A stretch of 64,000 bases of DNA from Termitomyces sp. T153 (GCA_018296165.2 JACKQL020000030.1:310001-374000), one strand, 5' to 3'; shown: positions 22,094-34,439, numbered from the stretch's first letter. The notes: generated by a model not told the origin, from the letters alone. Numbers and translations are program-made.

Positions 22094-22696
22094 TTGTTGA
22101 CATTGCTGCTTCTCAATACAGACTTGCTTCAACTAAAAACAGTCACAAATTATCACAAACAACATTTCCAACAATGTTTTCTAGCCAAGACAGTCAGAAA
22201 TTATCACAAACAACATTTTCTGGTCATGCCAAACAAAAGCAAGCCATTAGAAACAGTTTCATACAAAGAAACACACTTTTGTGACAATACCAACAGCAAT
22301 GCATGCCCTTTGTGCTCTTTACTCCCCTTATATACTCTCAACAGGCTGTACATTCAGCCTGCCCATGTTTCAAACCTCAGCAAAGTTGAGGTGCTAAGGG
22401 CACCTTTTAATGAACTACATTCCATTGCTATGAATCAGGATATGCTATCCAGATCACCATTGGTTAGGGAGTGCACTGCACACCAATGTGTTCAGGAGTT
22501 GGACTCTTATGAGAAACTTTCTGTGCCCACCATGGTTAAACTGATTGCAACAAAGCCAAGTGCTCATGGCTCTTTAGCTGTAGATGTAGTGCATAACGTT
22601 GCCACACTATCTAGTGGCTCCACTTTAATGGAGAATATAGCAGACCTCTTCATCGCTATCTCATTAAGATCAATATATTCATTAGTTTATATATGA
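22094..22696 (+). other. Open 200-codon frame of unknown status
   Basis: An uninterrupted 200-codon frame in CpG-poor DNA. The start contains an imperfect repeat encoding N-Y-H-K-Q-H-F twice, from a duplicated ~45-bp DNA phrase. The rest has no motif I recognise. It may be chance or part of the gag that follows. I do not claim a gene. Confidence 0.2.
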
Positions 22697-23160
22697 TAAT
22701 TGTAATTATTTGGAAGCATTGCATGATGCTGCCCTTAAAATTATATTCTCAGTAATTATATAACACAGCACCTTATGTCATACTTTTTAGTCTAGAATCA
22801 CAACTGGTTTTGACTTGAGACATGAATCATAAGCTGCACAAACTGTAACAGAAACATTGTTTTTTTTTAGCCCAACAAGCATGGACTTGTTTGGAAAGTA
22901 GCACCAAACTTCAAAAGAAGTCCACTGCCATGAGTTATGATCAGAACATTATGAATTGAATGTTCACCTTCCTGAATAGGTATCATCATGACCATTAAAA
23001 GGTGTTTGGGCCTAACACCAAAACAGAGTTTGATGGAGCACTCCATGGTCTGGGAAGAAAGAGTGGAGTGATGCCAGAAGGGCTGCCAGCAGCCACCCCC
23101 TTCTAGGGAGGCTGTAGTTGGTTCAGGAGACATTACTACTGAAAGTATCATTACCAGAGA

Positions 23161-25060
23161 ATGCACACTCATTTAAGAGTGGTGATGGAGCAACTGCTCT
23201 CAGTCCAACTGGCAATACCAGATAGACCCAAACCTAGGAGGAGTGATTTATATAAGACAATCACTCTCTATGCTATATCAGCCAAGTCTAGTCAACTTGA
23301 AGACTGGTTGATGAGGATTTGTCTGTTCTATGCAGTAGCTCAATATGATTAATATGGGCCCAAACATGAGAAAGTCCTGTTTCTTATGGACTTTCCAGCT
23401 ACAGGAGTGCTAGAGTGGTACCTGCAACATGTTATTCATGTCAAGAGGATGTAGTCCCACTGGCAGTTTGAGGATGTGATTCTTGGATTGTACAAATGAT
23501 TTGTACAGTCCTCAACTATGCAAGATGCCTATCACATGTTCTGCAATGTGGTGTATGCAATCGAAGAGGAAGTGCAGGGCTTCTATAATGCCATGCTGGA
23601 CCATGCTCAAAACATGGCCATCTTTCCAGATGAATTTGCATTTTGTGAGCAATTTGTTTTTAGATGAGGCTTGCACCCTTGTATTAGATGAGTCTTACAT
23701 GGGAAATTGTCTATGTCCTTGTCATACTATATCTAAGATAAATTTATGGACACTCCCAACAGATACTCTGGCCAGACACTTTTTTAAGTGTGCTGGTTAT
23801 GTTCCATAGCCACTTTACTACAGTTTTATTCTGCCAGTGTTCATACTGCCCTCAATTCTAAACCTCAATTATATGTGATTATTGTGCTGTCCCTGCAATT
23901 TTGACTGTTGCACTTGTCAGGGTGCACCAGATGGTGATCTGACAAGTCCCACTAACACTAAACCTCCCTATGCCCAAATCCATTGTACTAATTGCACAAC
24001 TTGATCTAACAATGGCTGAATGACTGCTAAGAAACTCCAACCCCACCCCCCAGTACTTCTTGGTAAAGCAGATTTTAAACTCCCACTTGCACTGTTTCAC
24101 CAATCTGAATCCAAGAGCCCACCATTCTGATGGTTGATGGACTGATCCAGAGCTGCCATACTACTTGCTGATACATTGGTATCACATGATTGTTGCAGGT
24201 CCTCCTAATTTTTACCAAATGATAGGCTCTTGGACCTTTTTCTGATCCAAAAGAAGTGCAGAATGCCTTGATGTCATCATGAAAGGTTGCTTTGGTATTT
24301 CCACTTTTCATCACTGTTAAGTGACTCCCATAGTGTGACCTCCAGGAAGGTGGCTTCTGGCAGTGTTTAAAGTGTTTTCTGCCAAAGGATGCATTACACA
24401 CAGGAATTGAACTAACAACTCTGTAGTCCCACTTTAGAATGTTTAGGCTATCCCTAAGGACACAGTGGTGCCAGCTGAGCCACCATGCCCCTCTGTGAGC
24501 AGTTTGTGGAGGGGATACCCTTTGACATGCTTGTTGCATTACTATATGACAACAGGCTCACTCCTAAGGTGAATACTGTCAAGGAATTGATGTTTGGAGG
24601 CAAAGGCCTATGAAAACATTATGAAAAAAGTGTGGTATACTACTTAGAGTGCAGTATGAAGAGCTAATCTGGGCAAATAGCAAATCCTATCACTGACTGT
24701 AGCATAATCCCCTAAGTTTGGGGCTGCCCTAGCCAAACAAATAGAGTGGATGAGACAGGGCTCCCATCAACAGTTGCTTAGAATGGCAAAGAGGCCAGCA
24801 GTATGACTGGCCTCAGGGCCACTGGCAACATGGGGTGGTGGAGATTAAGTGCTGCCCTGAACTACTAGAGCAGTGTAGGTGGCAAGAATAGTTTGATTAT
24901 AGCATATAGCCAAGCAAGCAAGAATTCTGGTTAATCTGCCACTCCCTACAAGTGTGGAAAGGTCTGTCACTTTGCTCAGAAGTGCAAGAAGTTGGGGAAA
25001 CCAGCCCCTCTTGTATTTATGCAAGTGTCACATATGGCTCCTCCTTCAGACTGCCAGATG
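23161..25060 (+). pseudogene. Ty3/gypsy gag, copy W, split by an insertion
   Basis: The gag capsid domain is visible: L-E-D-W-L-M-R (about 23300), Y-G-P-K-H-E-K-V-L-F-L (about 23353), L-E-W-Y (about 23412), S-S-T-M-Q-D-A (about 23513) and A-Q-N-M-A-I-F-P-D-E-F (about 23608). The text stops at F-C-E-Q-F (23640) and resumes at E-Q-F-V-E-G-I-P (24498), exactly across the 836-bp insertion. Near 24950-24985 there is a zinc knuckle K-C-G-K-V-C-H-F-A-Q-K-C whose first Cys is Tyr. The capsid segment matches copy X (S-S-T-M-Q-D-A and N-M-A-I-Y-P-D), so it is the same family. The pol region is absent downstream. Confidence 0.75.
23658..24493 (-). mobile_element. tRNA-headed 836-bp insertion with 14-bp target duplication (SINE-like)
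   Basis: TGTGAGCAATTTGT (23644-23657) and TGTGAGCAGTTTGT (24494-24507) flank the segment and differ by one transition. Removing it and one copy restores the gag reading. On the minus strand the insertion starts with a tRNA-like head: A-box TGGCTCAGCTGG (24482-24471) and B-box AGTTCAATTCC (24413-24403). Long target duplication plus a Pol III promoter head is the signature of SINEs moved by LINE machinery. At 836 bp it is long for a SINE. No coding capacity was recognised and no clear poly-A tail is seen at 23658. Confidence 0.75.
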
Positions 25061-26256
25061 TTCCAAGTACAGAACAGGTCTAGGGGTTTTTTAGGGCAAG
25101 TCTGAAGGTTCTACCTAAATGGGAAAGGTTGCCAATGTGGGTTAATGAGCTGATAGTGTGGACTTATAGCAGGGTTTGATGGCAGGGCTCTAGGCAGTCA
25201 AACAGGATGTCTAAGCAAGGTAGCAGAGAAAAGAGGGGTCCTGACAGTACCTTCCCTCCAATGTTGAGACCCTCAAGACACACACTTGGCTTGGTTGGGG
25301 GGTTAAGCTGGACCTCCAGAGATTGCTGGCATGATTGATTAGGCTGTTGTAGGCTCCTGTGATTGGCCCATTTCTTCCACTCACCATTATGTCTGCTGAG
25401 ATTCTTACTCACAAATAGTGCAATTGCTAATGCTCCTATGAGTCCTCCCTCATATCTTCCAGTTCTGCTGACTTGTCCTAGTGCTAAAATTGCTTACTCT
25501 ATAAAGATGAACATATTTTCTCCCCCCTGGAGCCAGGCTTGCATCAGGCTTGTGATATATGCAATAAGTGTCACAATCAGCTTCTTTATTGTTATTTTTA
25601 GGCAGAGTGGGAGGAAAAAGTGGTTTGGAGGTGAGAGATATGAGCAGGAGATTGGGGGCAGCTCAAGGGTTGGGTTCTGGGGCACTAGCAATGAGTTTAG
25701 CCATGGAGTAACTGCTTTGCAGGCCCAGATTGAGGTGGCAATCACTTAGCTGTTGTAAGTCTGAATTATAGGCCTTCATCCCTAGGAGAGTTCATTGGAG
25801 TTTGTACCAGAGAAGGAGAACAAGGACAGTGGGCTAGCTAGAGAGGAGTTATTAGCTCTGGTGCTTGTAGATAAAGAGAAGGGCTGCATAGTTCTGTTGT
25901 TTCTTCCAGAAAGTACTTTGGGGATGTTTGAGGGGGGTCCAGTCAGTTTTCCTTGCATCTGATGTGGTGTCCTGCCTAGGAGAATAGCTTGGAGTTGAGG
26001 AGAGGGGGCAGGGCCCAGTGTTCTTAGGCTCATAGAGGTAGTCAAGGGAAAGCATCATGCCAATTTTCCAGAGGGCACCAGACTAAAGCACACATGAATA
26101 GCATTGCTGCCTCCCCTATTTATCCAGCTTCTTTTGCCTGGTCTCCTTTTTTGTGTTACATGCTCTATGGCCACATCTCTGTTGAGCCATCTCCTCCTCC
26201 TTAGATGATTCATCATCACTGATGGCCACCACCTCTTCATCCCCTTCTGGGTGCAC
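25061..26256. other. Unassigned; possible continuation of the 26257-26877 minus-strand frame
   Basis: Minus-strand text just below 26257 stays acidic (V-A-I-S-D-D-E-S-S-K-E-E-E at about 26200) but is separated by a stop. Further down, frames are short and unrecognised. Confidence 0.35.
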
Positions 26257-26877
26257 TCATGCACCTGTCACTGGATCTATCCAAGTAATGGGTGCCCTGC
26301 CTTCAACCTCATCATCTAGGCAATTGTCTGCATCAGGGACAAATACAGGGCAGCTAGCATGGGGCATTTCCACTATCTGCTCTAGCAGGAAATAGATACT
26401 ACCTGCCTTGGCTGCTAGTGGCACATTGGCAGGAAACAACACAGCAGGAAGATGCTCAATATCATCTTCCCAAATTACTTGCCCTTTGAAAGATTTGGGA
26501 GCATGCAGGAACTTAGACAGTCCCTGCACTGCAGCAGTGCCTCTTATTTTTAGCACTGCACTCATGGCCTCCTCCTGGCTTATTGTGTCCACTATTGTGG
26601 ACACCTCTGAGGGTGGTAGAGCCTTCATGTGCTTCACCTCTGTGTGAAGTATTTCCTCTGGTGTCAGCACCTGCCTCTTGAGCACCTGAGTGAACAGCTT
26701 CACCATGTTGTACTGTTGCTCTTGCAACAGCTGGATGGTGTCAAGTAACCCTACCAGGACTATCCTTGTGATTGGGCTTTGCAACATTGCAGTCCCCAGC
26801 AATACTTGCTGACCCACTTGAATCTGCCTCTTTCTCAACAATTCTGAAGTAGGATCTTCCTGACTTAACACCTCCAT
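26257..26877 (-). CDS. Uninterrupted 206-codon frame, possible gag-like protein beside LTR G
   Basis: This is the longest unbroken frame in this part of the window. It starts about 95 bp inside the edge of LTR G (26973) and runs away from it, the position expected for the first gene of an LTR element. The product is Leu/Glu/Val-rich. Residues about 45-80 (L-Q-E-Q-Q-Y-N-M-V-K-L-F) look helical or coiled-coil-like, and the C-terminus is acidic. No zinc knuckle, protease or RT follows within 1 kb. I do not recognise the family. It could be a gag-like protein or a captured gene; coding status today is unproven. Confidence 0.35.
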   Translation of the reverse strand: MEVLSQEDPTSELLRKRQIQVGQQVLLGTAMLQSPITRIVLVGLLDTIQLLQEQQYNMVKLFTQVLKRQVLTPEEILHTEVKHMKALPPSEVSTIVDTISQEEAMSAVLKIRGTAAVQGLSKFLHAPKSFKGQVIWEDDIEHLPAVLFPANVPLAAKAGSIYFLLEQIVEMPHASCPVFVPDADNCLDDEVEGRAPITWIDPVTGA

Positions 26878-26972
26878 CTCTGCACACCCTTTACCCTTCT
26901 CTACTGCTAAATACTATGGCAGGGAAGCCATTCACAATTGTGGCTTCTGCTGCAGCCTATAACTATCACATT

Positions 26973-27977
26973 TGTCAGGTTTGCTGACCACAGGGGCTAA
27001 CTGGGCAAGTTCTTACTAGGTGGACACAATGTTCTGCACTTATAACCTAGCACTCTGGGGAGGTCTGGACATCAGTTACTTGTGAGGGGAGGTTTGGGAA
27101 AGCAGTCCAAGCAAGTACAGGGTGGTCTGAGAAAGTCTAAGATAAGATACAAACAAGGATTGGGCTTAGGAAATATCCAGGTACAAGTCTAAAGGCAAGT
27201 ATTGAGGGTAAACTGGAGATCAATAAAGGATCAATTAGTGTTGATGGGTTCCAGAGCTGAGCATAGGGCAAGGTCTGGGATTAATTGTGAATTTCTAAGT
27301 TGTAAATATAGGAATAAAGATCATAACAGAGTTAGAATCAAAAGGAATTCAGGCAACAAGAAAGGAAACAGAACAGACAAGGCAAGACAGAGTCAAGATG
27401 AGACAGAGATGAGAATGAGATAGATTGAATGAGATGCAAGACTAGAGACAGGAAATAGAGACAAAGCTAGCAAACATAACAAAACACGAATGTAACAGAG
27501 GATTATCAGCAATATCAAAACTACCATAGCAGATATTGCTCTACAACTCATATACTGACTACTGGACCTCCTCCAGAAACAGTGGGTCTAGTGGTGGGGC
27601 TTGCCTGAGCTGCATGAAGTTGACAGGTGTCAGTTCTAATCAGTTGGTAGACCATGGTGATATAGTGATGGGGACTGATAGGAACATGGGCTGCTCTAAA
27701 GTTGTTGGGATTTTTTAGATTGGCCAGGCAAGTTGTGGTGACAAGTCAGTGATATATGCCAAGATCAGAAACAGTGTCAGAGGGGCCTGGAAGCTTGAGA
27801 GGAGAAGGGGAAGTGACAGGGCTTGCAAGGCACATATTAGGGTTTGCTCAGGAGCTGTTGGGGCTTGCTGGAGAAGTGTCAGAGTTAGCCAGGATGGGTG
27901 CCATGGATAAACAAAGGTTGAGGTGAGTTGAGAGGGTGTTAGTGGGAACTCCAGAGGTCTGGGAGTAGGCTGTGACA
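26973..27977. mobile_element. Solo-type LTR G, CpG-depleted relative of LTR F
   Basis: A 1005-bp segment starting TGTCAGG and ending TGTGACA, alignable along its length to LTR F. At sites where F has CpG, G usually has TG or CA. The flanks are ACATT and GTATT, which differ by two transitions, so the target duplication is unclear. It may be the 5' LTR of an element whose gene is at 26257-26877. Confidence 0.85.
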
Positions 27978-29634
27978 GTATTTGCCCCATTGCAGAGGCA
28001 AGTCTCTTGACCTGGGTAGCAGAGACTCTTGTGGTGGTGTCTCCAGCCTAGGTAACACTGCCCTTTTATCCTGGGTGCTTCTAGTGGCACTCAATCTCCA
28101 CAACCCACTCTCCTATAGTTGTCCCTCTAGGAACAATGGCTGTCTATGCTCCCCATGGCCTCCTTCCTGTACTCCACACCTATCCTGGCATGACAGAGAT
28201 CTGGTATGTGCAGACCATGCCAGCTGCACTGCTGCTGCCTCCATGTCCATGTCCATTGTCTGGATGCAACTCTCTATGTGTGGTACTGTAGCCATTGCTA
28301 CAGCAGAAACTATTGGAATCTGGTCCATTAAGATCTGCTGAGGTACTGCTGCTTGTGATGCCTGAGTTGGTTGTTGGGGTGTCATGCCCCAACTTGCCAT
28401 GAGAAAATGCCCCTGCATCAGGATGGCATGCCAAAGTATGAATTGAACAAGAGCAAGTGCTCTTGGCTGAACATCTGAGGCTGGGAGTGGCCCAATCCCT
28501 GCCACTCAGCAGGCTGCCCACCTTAACCTGCTTGAACAGAAATCTGTCCAAAGTACTGCAGAAATACTGCTAGCTGAGGCAGTTGCTGCACTTCACTCTG
28601 AAACACATGCACACTGTGTGAAGTTGCATGCTCTGGGGCATAACTAGAGCTTGCATCTGTACTAATATTTTCTGCATGCCCTGAGGCACAACTCAGAGCT
28701 GTATCTGGTCCACCATTATTCCCATGGGCACTCCCCCTCCTCTAGAACCCACTAGGCTTTGACTCTATGTACTAGATATGATCTGCATGTTTATTACTTG
28801 CTGGTCAGCCATTGATGTCAAAGTTGGTGAACAACTTTTTTTCCCAAGTCCAAAAAATCAGTCTATTACTGATGCCATTACTTATATCATCCAGATCTAC
28901 TTTCACCCAACACTAAGCACACCAGCAGTCAACTAGCTAGGATGCTTTGCCCCCTGCAGCTCCACATAGCAGTCCAATACCACTAATTTTGAGCACAACA
29001 CATATAGTTCCCAAAATGTATCCCTCTCTCACCATCAAACCTTAAATTCCAGGCACCCCCAGAAATCCCAACAATGGCTCAGCAAATCCTCTACAAGCCA
29101 TTTGTGGTCATTGACTATGCTGAAGTTTATGCAAGGCCAGGCTTTCTGTAAGGAATTGAGCACAATCATGGATGAATCCAGTGATAACAAGTGATGCAAG
29201 TGGTGAGCAAGAGTCAAAAGGCAGTACAAGCAGCTAAGAGTCAGGCAAGCAGGCAAGCACAGTAAGCAAGGCTAAGGTGACAATGCTGGGGCTCTTCTAG
29301 TCAGTCTAGTGTATAGGCCAGGAAGATGCTGCTATTGTTTGGTTTAAGCATATCCTATTCTTCAGACTGGTTTATATACTACATCCATGCCTATGCTATG
29401 ACTAATGCTATATGTGGTAAGCAGCCCAGGTATGCTAAACAGTAATGACTAACAATACATCAAAGGAGAAATAGGGTCCAATGACTAGAAAGAGCTGACT
29501 ACTTCTGATCAGAGGGTGTAAGGGCTTGGCATCTAGTCAATCAGATATGCTAGAGATGATGCTATACCTATGACTAAGGCCAGATAGAGTCAGAGTTACC
29601 TAATAAGGGTCATCCCCTTACACTTTCTCTGTTA
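27978..29634. other. Unassigned decayed sequence
   Basis: Minus-strand frames near 28100-28800 (Ser/His/Gly-rich) and elsewhere are short and not recognised. No LTR ends or tRNA-like boxes seen. Confidence 0.4.
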
Positions 29635-29639
29635 GTGAA

Positions 29640-30566
29640 CATAGCAACATCTGTAGCTCTGTATAGTCATAGCAATGATACATGAAACTTTGACACAATA
29701 TTGTGCTTAACTAGGGCCATCAGCAACTCCAGCATATAATTCAATAACTCTGGAAAGGCCTCCAGCACTCAGTATGGCCCTATAAACTTCAGGCACAACT
29801 ACCAGAGCACCCATCTCAAGCCCAGGATTCTTTCTTTAATGTTTGCATGCAGAGTATGAAAAAGACTCTAGCTTCAATGATAGTGTCATGGGCATTGGCT
29901 AGATTTTCCAATGCTGCCCAAGCAAAGTCTTGGACCTCCTTCTGTATTCCTTTGTCATACCTAGCCTCCTTCAACATGGGGGGCATGTACACTCTAATCA
30001 GGTCAAACAGCATGTAGCCTGTTGGATCTGACATGCTTGCATTAATTGCAAACTTTGTCAAAGGAATCCTGTCAACCCAATCCCTCTGATCATGACAAAC
30101 TATTGCCCTCAATATCTGAGCAATTTTCCAATTGGCCTGCTCCATCTGGCCATCCATCTAACATCTTATGGAGCTTTCTCCACCACTTTGATATGAACTT
30201 AGAATCACAGTTGCTAACAATGAAGCTCAGAAGGCCATGCAGCCTCACTACCTCATGCAGGTAAACCCACAACAATTCCAATGCCTTAGTCATTGTATTC
30301 ACCAGGATGAGATGAAAAATGCTTGTCATGCAACAGATAATCACCCAAAGATAATTAAACCCCCTCAACTCTGGGAATGGTCTAATCAAGTCCATTCCTA
30401 TCAAGTCCCAAGGCTTTGTGGAAACAGGCAAGGAATACAACTTGCTCACTGACCATCTATTAGAGGTCTTTGATCTCTGGCACATTTTGCATAATGCACA
30501 GAAGTGGGTAACCTTTGGGTCACCAGTACCAGTGCCAGATATAATCAATGCTCTTCTGCATGCCAA
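29640..30566 (-). pseudogene. Gypsy copy X integrase
   Basis: Zinc-binding text C-A-L-C-K-M-C-Q-R-S-K (about 30490) is followed by the core W-D-L-I-G-M-D-L-I-R-P-F-P (about 30410), I-V-S-N-C-D-S-K-F-I-S (about 30210) and Q-M-E-Q-A-N (about 30145). The C-terminus ends K-F-I-G-P-Y and F-H-V-S-L-L (about 29770-29680). The first catalytic Asp is present. A stop follows K-M-L before D-G-W-P-D. Confidence 0.8.
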
Positions 30567-30569
30567 AAA

Positions 30570-31400
30570 AAATCAATGGTCTTCTGCATGCCAAAGTGAA
30601 TATCAATGTTATGAGCCTATTTCATCACTTGAAAAACAAAAGGCCAAATCATTGGAAGACAAAGAACATGCTGTCCTTTGAGGTTACTAGTCCACACAAA
30701 TCTCCTGCTTGTTCACCTGTAGGTTGCACTACAGGGCAACTTGCCTGACTTATAGCCTCCACCTTGAGGTCTTGTGCCTCATGCCTCTTCTGTATATGCT
30801 GACTCCACCACAGCTCCTGTGCCTGCATAGTCCAAAACCCAATGATATTCTCCTTTGCTTCTTAGTATCAATGGTATAGTAAGTCCTTACCTTGAGGATC
30901 AATGTGGATGTCTGCATTGACATAGTCAGATATGTTATGCATATTCTTCAGTGTGTTGCTTTCAAATGCCTAGACAGACAATTGGCCACCTTGTTTAGTT
31001 CCCTTTGACATAAGTGATGTCAAAGGGATGACATGCAAAGTAGTCTATCCATCTATGCTATCATGAGGACAGCATCACTTGTGTCTTGAAGGACTCAAGT
31101 GCTTTATGGTCCATTATAATATGGATGGGATCCCATCAACTTATTCTCCCACTGGAGGCACACTTCTAGGATTGCTAGAGTCTTGAGTTTGTAGACAGCA
31201 TAATTTGCTGTGCATTTGTAAACTTCTTTGACATAAATCCTGCAGATCAACAGGTCTGGCAAGTAGTCCCCTGCTCATACATTGCTCCAACTCCAGTCTT
31301 GGATGCATCACAAATGAGCCATATAGGCTTGTTGTGTCATGGGTCTATAAGTCAAATGACTGGTATTTGATCACAGATATTTTTAATCATGTCAAAGCAC
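30570..31400 (-). pseudogene. Gypsy copy X RNase H region
   Basis: Readable pieces are I-C-D-A-S-K-T-G-V-G-A-M-Y (about 31310-31280), F-M-S-K-K-F-T-N-A-Q-Q, I-M-D-H-K-A-L-E (about 31120) and F-D-I-T-Y-V-K-G-N, matching RNase H of copies Y and Z. Frame breaks are frequent. Confidence 0.7.
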
Positions 31401-33010
31401 TGTTAGTGTATTGGCTGCCAGTAAAATGTCAAGCCATTCTGTATGATGGCCATCAATAGTTCTGTATACATTGTAACATCTGGCAAGAAGTTTGATATGT
31501 AGTTTACTGATCCAACAAAGTGCTGCACATCATTGTAATTCTGTGGAGTCCTCCACTCCTGTACACAATCCAGTTTGTCATGGTCTGGGTGAATACCATG
31601 ACTGTTGATGACATGGCCCAAACAATCCACCTTATCTGAATACAATTCACATTTTTTCCACTTGAAATAGAGCAAATTTGCTCTAAAATATTGAAAGACC
31701 ACTCTAAGCTGCTGCTCATGATCCTCAATTGAGTCAGAATAGATGAAGATATCATCTAAGTAAATGTGCATAAAGTCATCAATGACATCTCAAAAGATCA
31801 ATGTTATTAGCCTCTGAAATGTTGCCAGTATATTGCAGTCCCCTATCTGCATAATGTTACTGACATATGTGCCAGTAATTGATGGAAACACTGTCTTGGG
31901 AATATCTGCCATGCAAATCCACACCTGCTCATATGCATTGATAAGGTCAATTTTTGATCTATACTTAGCCCAAGCCACATCTCTTTATTTTACATTCTAA
32001 TTGGGCAATGGATTCACATCCTTAATGGTGTTATCATTGCATTGGCATGCATCCAACATCATTGTAAGGGCAACCTCTGGAGGCTGTGGCTCAATTACAC
32101 AACTGACAGAGGGAGATCCAAAGTATGTTCAGTATCTACAAGAAGTTCTAGAGTTCTAGCTACTCACCTGGCAGAGGGAGATCTAAAGAGAACAAGTCTA
32201 AGGATCCCCAATGCCAGTATTTGGAAAATTTACTCTAGAGCTTCTGGAAAACACACCCAACAACAACCAAATCTAGAGTCTGATCAAAAAGTGGAAATCC
32301 ATTGTAAATAACCTCTATCTCAGGACTCCCAGCACATTAACACATGCAAATATAACCAAAAGATAGCCCTTAGTTGAAACTACCTGTGTTCTAAAGATGG
32401 GAGGCCTACAACAAGTGGTAGGTGCAGGAAACAATCCAGGGGTCTGATGAGAGACCATGTGGAGGGGGCAACGCTTGTAAGAATTACAAACAGAGAACTG
32501 GTGCAGCCTGAGGGCTAGAATTGGGACCAGCAGATAGGGAAAGTAAAGGAGAATCAAGGGGAACATAAGGAGGGTGAACAGGACAGAGGGGGAATGGGAC
32601 ATCCCCTGACAGTCATTCTCAAGGTCCTGTCCTTGGAAATGCACAGTAATGACACCATATGTAGTGCAGTCCATGCTTCCCACTATTGAGTGCAAACATA
32701 TCTATTTATCTCCTCTTTAAGCTGTTGCTGCAGTTCCATTGGGCACTGAGGTAAATGATACCAATACTGCTTATTCTTGTCAATGAGATTAATTGCATGA
32801 ATAACTTCATGCCACAGAGGAAGCTTATCCTTTGTCCCATTAACAATGTTGGCAAATTCCTCTTGCCACTGACTCCATAGCTGAGGGATATCTCCCTCTA
32901 TAAGATGTAGGCTCCTCTCTTTCCCCTGATGACAATTTGATTCCTGCAGCTGTTTATCCTTTCTGATGATCTGTGGTTTTGACTAAAACCACTCATGTAA
33001 AGCATTAATT
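31400..33010 (-). pseudogene. Gypsy copy X reverse transcriptase, split by LTR I
   Basis: The order is L-P-L-W-H-E-V-I-H-A-I-N-L-I-D (about 32820), then LTR I, then K-I-D-L-I-N-A-Y-E-Q (about 31950), T-V-F-P-S-I-T-G-T-Y and the catalytic Y-L-D-D-I-F-I-Y-S-D (31765-31736). Thumb motifs L-G-H-V-I-N and F-V-G-S-V-N-Y follow. The YLDD box is intact here, unlike in copy Y. Confidence 0.85.
32063..32611. mobile_element. Solo LTR I inside copy X RT, TSD ATCAT/GTCAT
   Basis: A 549-bp reverse-oriented relative of LTRs D and E: TGTAAGGG at 32063 and CCCCTGACA ending at 32611. Flanks are ATCAT (32058-32062) and GTCAT (32612-32616). The one difference sits after a C, as expected of a CpG turned to CpA. 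It is ~110 bp longer than D and E. It separates two parts of RT. Confidence 0.85.
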
Positions 33011-33779
33011 CTCACCATGCTGTTGTCTGCTATGACAAGCTGCACTGGTGCTCACCCACTTGCATCACTCTCAAGCAGTCTCCTTCAAGGCTGATCCCTG
33101 TTGCCATAGATATCTCTTCTTTGCTTGCTTGACAATACACCCCTTGCTCATGGGTAGATCTTCTTACTTCCTATGCTTGCATCAACACCACAACCTCATT
33201 CCATTCTTGTAGCATAAGGGGGTCAAATGCCCAATTAAAGCCAGGGAATGGCACTGTTCTATCCCTCAATAATGGTATCATTGCACCAGATTGCTCCAGC
33301 ATACCATGTTCTTCCTTTTCACTGATAAAGTCCTTGACCTTGACTGTTGACATAGTTAGCTGGCACTCCAGGCTTCCAGCTCCATTCTCTCTCTGTTGGA
33401 CCCTGGCTTGTCCTCAGCTCTTGCTTTTTTTGCAGAACTTGCACTGGGAATTGCTGGCCTAGAAAGTCTTTCTGATTTACCATGAGCCTCCTTATGTGGT
33501 CTTCCTCTCCCCAAGTTATCCTAATACTCTCTTTTGAATTTCATCAATGCAGGATGGTCCTGTGGCAAGCTTGCCATGGCCAACACCTCTTCTCTCATGT
33601 CCTCCACTATAGGACTACACTGTCTACCATGGAGTCAGTTTTTCCTGAGTCCCTGCCACTTCTCTGTCAATAAATACTAACAGAGTTGACCATCCACCTC
33701 CTTGACTGCCACCTTCACTGCAAGGATGGCATTCCCATTCACAATGACCTGATTGTGCTCAAAGTCCAAGACCATGTTA

Positions 33780-34310
33780 TTCTTTCTCATGTAAGGCATG
33801 CCCACAATTATAGCATACTAATCAAAGTTAGCTACATCCACATACTCCCTGGACTTGGTTCCAGGGACTCCTAGCTCAACATATGTGCCAAATTGCACTA
33901 TTGCCCAGCTGTATGCAGTCTCCAACTGTAGTGTCAGCAGTTCTACTAGTCATTGCATGTGCACATCATGTACTTGGCAAAATTGTGGCATTATTCCAAT
34001 GGTCATACTTCCTGAATCTCATAAGGTCCAGGCCTTATAGCCATTTACATCCACATGTCACAAGGCACTCTTTGTCCTCATGCTTCACCTTTGGCTGCAA
34101 CAATGGTTTTGGCACCATATTCAAGGTCACCTTGTATCTCTTCATTGGAAACACTCCCAGTGGTCTATCAAACTCACTGGCTTGGTAGTCCATCAGAGCT
34201 ATTAAGTGCTCTGAATTACTGTTCCATGCATAGTAGTCATTGTTGTACACATTTATAGTGACATACTCTCTATTATCCTCTATGCAATGGATCTCATCCA
34301 CAGCCACCAC
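33780..34310 (-). pseudogene. Gypsy copy X protease region
   Basis: The text K-E-C-L-V-T leads into the protease, but the catalytic D-S-G is not readable here. The distal part M-P-Y-M-R-K-N-N-M-V-L-D-F (about 33808-33770) matches the end of retropepsins in copies Y and Z (I-I-G-T-P-F-M and I-V-G-T-P-Y-M-R-R). It is probably dead. Confidence 0.6.
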
Positions 34311-34439
34311 ATTCTCTTTCTCTCAGTCAGACTTGAGTCCCTCTTCCTCTTCTGGCTCAATGCCAGAGTCAAGCTCACTTTCCTAACTCTGATCAGTGGT
34401 ATGTGCCACTCTGACCTGCACCTGCAGTTTCCTGTCTTT

